Below are positions 42,139 to 43,759 of a DNA stretch of 43,759 nt, piece after piece (the stretch's first letter is position 1; each line of letters opens with the position of its first letter). The translations under genes were made by a program, and so were the position numbers. A model generated the notes under the pieces. That model saw only the letters and a program-made list of their open reading frames with translations. It searched no databases and was not told where the DNA came from. The stretch comes from an uncultured cyanobacterium (GTDB lineage: Bacteria > Cyanobacteriota > Cyanobacteriia > Cyanobacteriales > Nostocaceae), in the NCBI GenBank assembly GCA_903903925.1, contig CAIVAU010000036.1, forward strand, positions 1 to 43,759. The letters are read 5' to 3'.

Positions 42139-42429
42139 TCATTTTTTCCATTTACCTTCGTCATATTCCGTGTGTGTTAAAATGTACCTTATAAAAATAG
42201 TCTGACTTCTATAGTTAATTTCAGTGATTAATCGATAATCATTACCTTTAATATTAAAAATTGTATAACCGTCTACAAAATCAGCATCAGGACGTACCTC
42301 CTTTACATCCATAATATTTTTCCAGTTTGCCGACTTAGCAACCCGATACCATGTATCAAGAGGAGCCTCAGCATTAGCATGAATTTCACTAAATTCACGC
42401 AGTGCTTTGCGGCTAATGATATGTATCAC
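42139..42429 (-). CDS. higB: HigB-family mRNA interferase toxin
   Basis: A 96-residue RelE-superfamily toxin of the HigB type (PF09907): MIHIISRKALREFSEIHANA, PLDTWYRVAKSANWKNIMDV and NIKGNDYRLITEINYRSQ then IFIRYILTHTEYDEGKW. The family cleaves ribosome-bound mRNA; the conserved C-terminal THxEYD motif is present. The start is GTG at 42429 with AGGAGG about 9 bases upstream. Toxin-first gene order is the usual higBA arrangement. Confidence 0.92.
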   Translation of the reverse strand: MIHIISRKALREFSEIHANAEAPLDTWYRVAKSANWKNIMDVKEVRPDADFVDGYTIFNIKGNDYRLITEINYRSQTIFIRYILTHTEYDEGKWKK

Positions 42430-42679
42430 TATGAGTATCCTCCTAATCTGGAAAGCAATGTGTTATCTCAATAGCCGTATGACGTAGCTCTCCGAATTTA
42501 TGTTCTCATTTTGAGAACAATTTGTCAAACATCTGTCCAGTCGTGTTTGCTCCCACCCATTCTCAGACATTCGTGAGAGATAGCTACCTTCTTCACGGAC
42601 ATAGCGATCGCCTGTTGAAGACAATCCTCCAGCTAGCACAGCTATAATTGAGAAAAGGTAGCCAGGTTTTTGCCCTACA

Positions 42680-43177
42680 ATGCAGACACCACAAATAGAA
42701 CAAACAGCGGGAAGAGAAATACAAAGCCTCTATGAAACAGACTTTTTGGCCTGGACTCAGCAACAGGCTAACTTCCTTCGCGATCGCCAATGGAGTCAGC
42801 TTGACCTTTCCAATTTAATTGAGGAGATTGAGTCCTTGGGAAGACAGCAACGTGCTGAACTGCGAAATCGCTTAAGTGTGTTAATTGGACATTTGCTGAA
42901 GTGGGAATATCAGCCTGGGCGACGTAGTCGTAGTTGGTTGAATACAATTCGCATACAGCGTCTAGATACGTTGGAACTCATTGAAGAGAATCCTAGCCTC
43001 AAGCTTTATTTGCAAGAAGTTCAAGAGAAAGCTTATATCAAAGGAATTATCCTGGCTTCAGGGGAAACAAATTTACCCATAAAAACATTTCCGCAAGATT
43101 GCCCTTACATGTTGGAAGATATTCTGAGCGATCGCTTCTATCCGGGTGAACCTGCGACGGATGACCTCATGGAATAG
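42680..43177 (+). CDS. DUF29 domain protein
   Basis: A 165-residue protein of the DUF29 family (PF01724), greatly expanded in cyanobacteria. Hallmarks: YETDFLAWTQQQANFLRDR (about 18-36), LDLSNLIEEIESLGRQQRAE (about 41-60), LIGHLLKWEYQPGRRSRSW and the C-terminal FPQDCPYMLEDILSDRFYPG. Mostly helical and cytosolic; the function is unknown. It is divergent from higB and lies between two toxin-type genes. The ATG at 42680 gives the usual N-terminal length. Confidence 0.88.
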   Translation: MQTPQIEQTAGREIQSLYETDFLAWTQQQANFLRDRQWSQLDLSNLIEEIESLGRQQRAELRNRLSVLIGHLLKWEYQPGRRSRSWLNTIRIQRLDTLELIEENPSLKLYLQEVQEKAYIKGIILASGETNLPIKTFPQDCPYMLEDILSDRFYPGEPATDDLME

Positions 43178-43234
43178 ACATAGTCGTAAAAATTAATTAT
43201 GCGCTCGTTGAAATCCTTGGTAGAGGCTCAGTGC

Positions 43235-43612
43235 CTACAACTCCTCAATAATCGTAAACTCTTTTCTTAAGTCGTCATCATGTGGTCGTTTACGGAACTC
43301 TTTGTGAGTGTATACCCACACCAAGTAGACGATACACAATTCCTCGTGAATGACATAAATCAAACGACCATATTCAGCAATGCCTTGCAATTCAGGCATG
43401 TCAAATCTGATTTTTCTGAATTTAAAAACTGGTTGATGGGAGCCTTTTGGAAAACTTTCATCCTCTGAAAGTGGGCAAGAGCTAGGATTCTTAAGGAGTT
43501 CGCCGATAAAATACTCAATTAACTCCAAAAAAGAATTCCAGGCTCTTTCGTTTTTTCGATAATGGCTTTTCTTTAGCTTATGGAGGCTACTTTCAAATCT
43601 CTCCAAGACCAC
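43235..43612 (-). CDS. RelE/ParE-like toxin-fold protein, unpaired
   Basis: A 125-residue basic protein. The second half resembles the RelE-type toxin fold: FRKIRFDMPELQGIAEYGRL, IYVIHEELCIVYLVWVYTH and KEFRKRPHDDDLRKEF. The N-terminal 60 residues are helical (ERAWNSFLELIEYFIGELL). I do not know a named family. The GTG at 43612 starts within 25 bases of the end of a TnpB-type insertion element; no antitoxin gene lies upstream in the window and downstream lies the convergent DUF29 gene, so its partner (if any) may have been displaced by the element. Confidence 0.55.
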   Translation of the reverse strand: MVLERFESSLHKLKKSHYRKNERAWNSFLELIEYFIGELLKNPSSCPLSEDESFPKGSHQPVFKFRKIRFDMPELQGIAEYGRLIYVIHEELCIVYLVWVYTHKEFRKRPHDDDLRKEFTIIEEL

Positions 43613-43626
43613 TATTTTTTGACTCT

Positions 43627-43648
43627 CCCCTGGCTAAAGCCGAGGGGA
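43627..43648 (-). mobile_element. Right-end hairpin of an IS200/IS605-type element
   Basis: CCCC-T-GGCT-AA-AGCC-GA-GGGG folds into a hairpin exactly overlapping the stop of the TnpB-like frame. Right ends with such hairpins overlapping the tnpB 3' end are typical of IS200/IS605 elements and also form part of the guide (omega) RNA. Confidence 0.6.
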
Positions 43649-43759
43649 TTCTTTCGGTGAAGGGTTAGGGTTGGGAAGTTTCCACAACCTAATCCTGCCT
43701 GCTGTGGTCAAGCACAGCCTACCCAGTCTGCTTAAGTCTATGCCCAAGTTTCCGGCTAC
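43634..43759 (-). CDS. C-terminal end of a TnpB-like protein, partial
   Basis: 41 codons from the window edge to TAG at 43634-43636, reading VAGNLGIDLSRLGRLCLTTA and ending LPNPNPSPKESPRL. The basic, Pro-rich, unstructured ending and the hairpin on the stop are those of cyanobacterial TnpB (Cas12 ancestor, RNA-guided nuclease) tails. The catalytic RuvC part would lie outside the window, so activity cannot be judged. Identification is by tail and context only. Confidence 0.5.
   Translation of the reverse strand, partial: VAGNLGIDLSRLGRLCLTTAGRIRLWKLPNPNPSPKESPRL

Overview
The window is from a filamentous, probably heterocyst-forming (Nostocales-type) cyanobacterium. This rests on a photosystem II D1 homologue, an NblS/Hik33-type kinase next to purD, the plastid-type ribosomal protein PSRP-3/Ycf65, a UbiA prenyltransferase of the plastoquinone type, abundant HIP1 octamers (GCGATCGC), and short tandem heptamer repeats (GGAGTCA)n that are typical of Nostoc relatives. 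I see no rRNA or tRNA genes.

Layout. 1-2.0 kb: a minus-strand phage-like cassette (a partial dATP/dGTP diphosphohydrolase-N/DUF5664 gene, a 46-residue protein and two tandem winged-helix-like paralogues) abutting a truncated TPR-CHAT gene. 2.1-6 kb: small antitoxin-like genes, an FAD monooxygenase, a repeat-rich 0.8 kb gap and two uncharacterised genes. 6.2-16.4 kb: mostly conserved chromosomal genes (purD, nblS-like kinase, zinc-ribbon and 2TM membrane proteins, VWA protein, site-2 protease, PfkB sugar kinase, avtA-like aminotransferase, rimM) separated by heptamer arrays and one minimal CRISPR array (two repeats, one spacer). 16.4-21 kb: an RHH gene broken by an in-frame stop, an S46 dipeptidyl peptidase, a second truncated copy of the same RHH gene, an ACS-type MFS transporter and an ImmA/IrrE-like fragment. 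21-31.5 kb: RMD1/YagE-family protein, a divergent ('rogue'-type) D1, a polar amino-acid-type binding protein, two pentapeptide-repeat proteins, FUSC exporter, cytochrome P450 and a TetR regulator with a well-formed promoter/operator region. 31.7-38 kb: ppx and ubiA (divergent), a remnant of a LOG-family gene, a WD40 kinase homologue lacking the usual catalytic lysine, PSRP-3 and a HAD hydrolase; a 23-bp perfect inverted repeat brackets ppx-ubiA. 38-43.8 kb: CrtX-like glycosyltransferase, M14 carboxypeptidase, a higBA toxin-antitoxin operon ending in a monooxygenase-fold gene, a DUF29 protein, a RelE-like protein and the tail of a TnpB-type IS element.

The most notable items are: the D1 homologue, which keeps the reaction-centre ligands but has lost several Mn-cluster ligands and ends in a tail encoded by tandem-repeat DNA; the predicted pseudokinase-WD40 protein with repeat-derived inserts; the broken and duplicated RHH genes flanking the S46 peptidase; the inverted repeat sitting at a gene-fusion scar beside ubiA; and the TetR promoter with two palindromes. 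All functional assignments come from reading motifs by eye; no database search was run.
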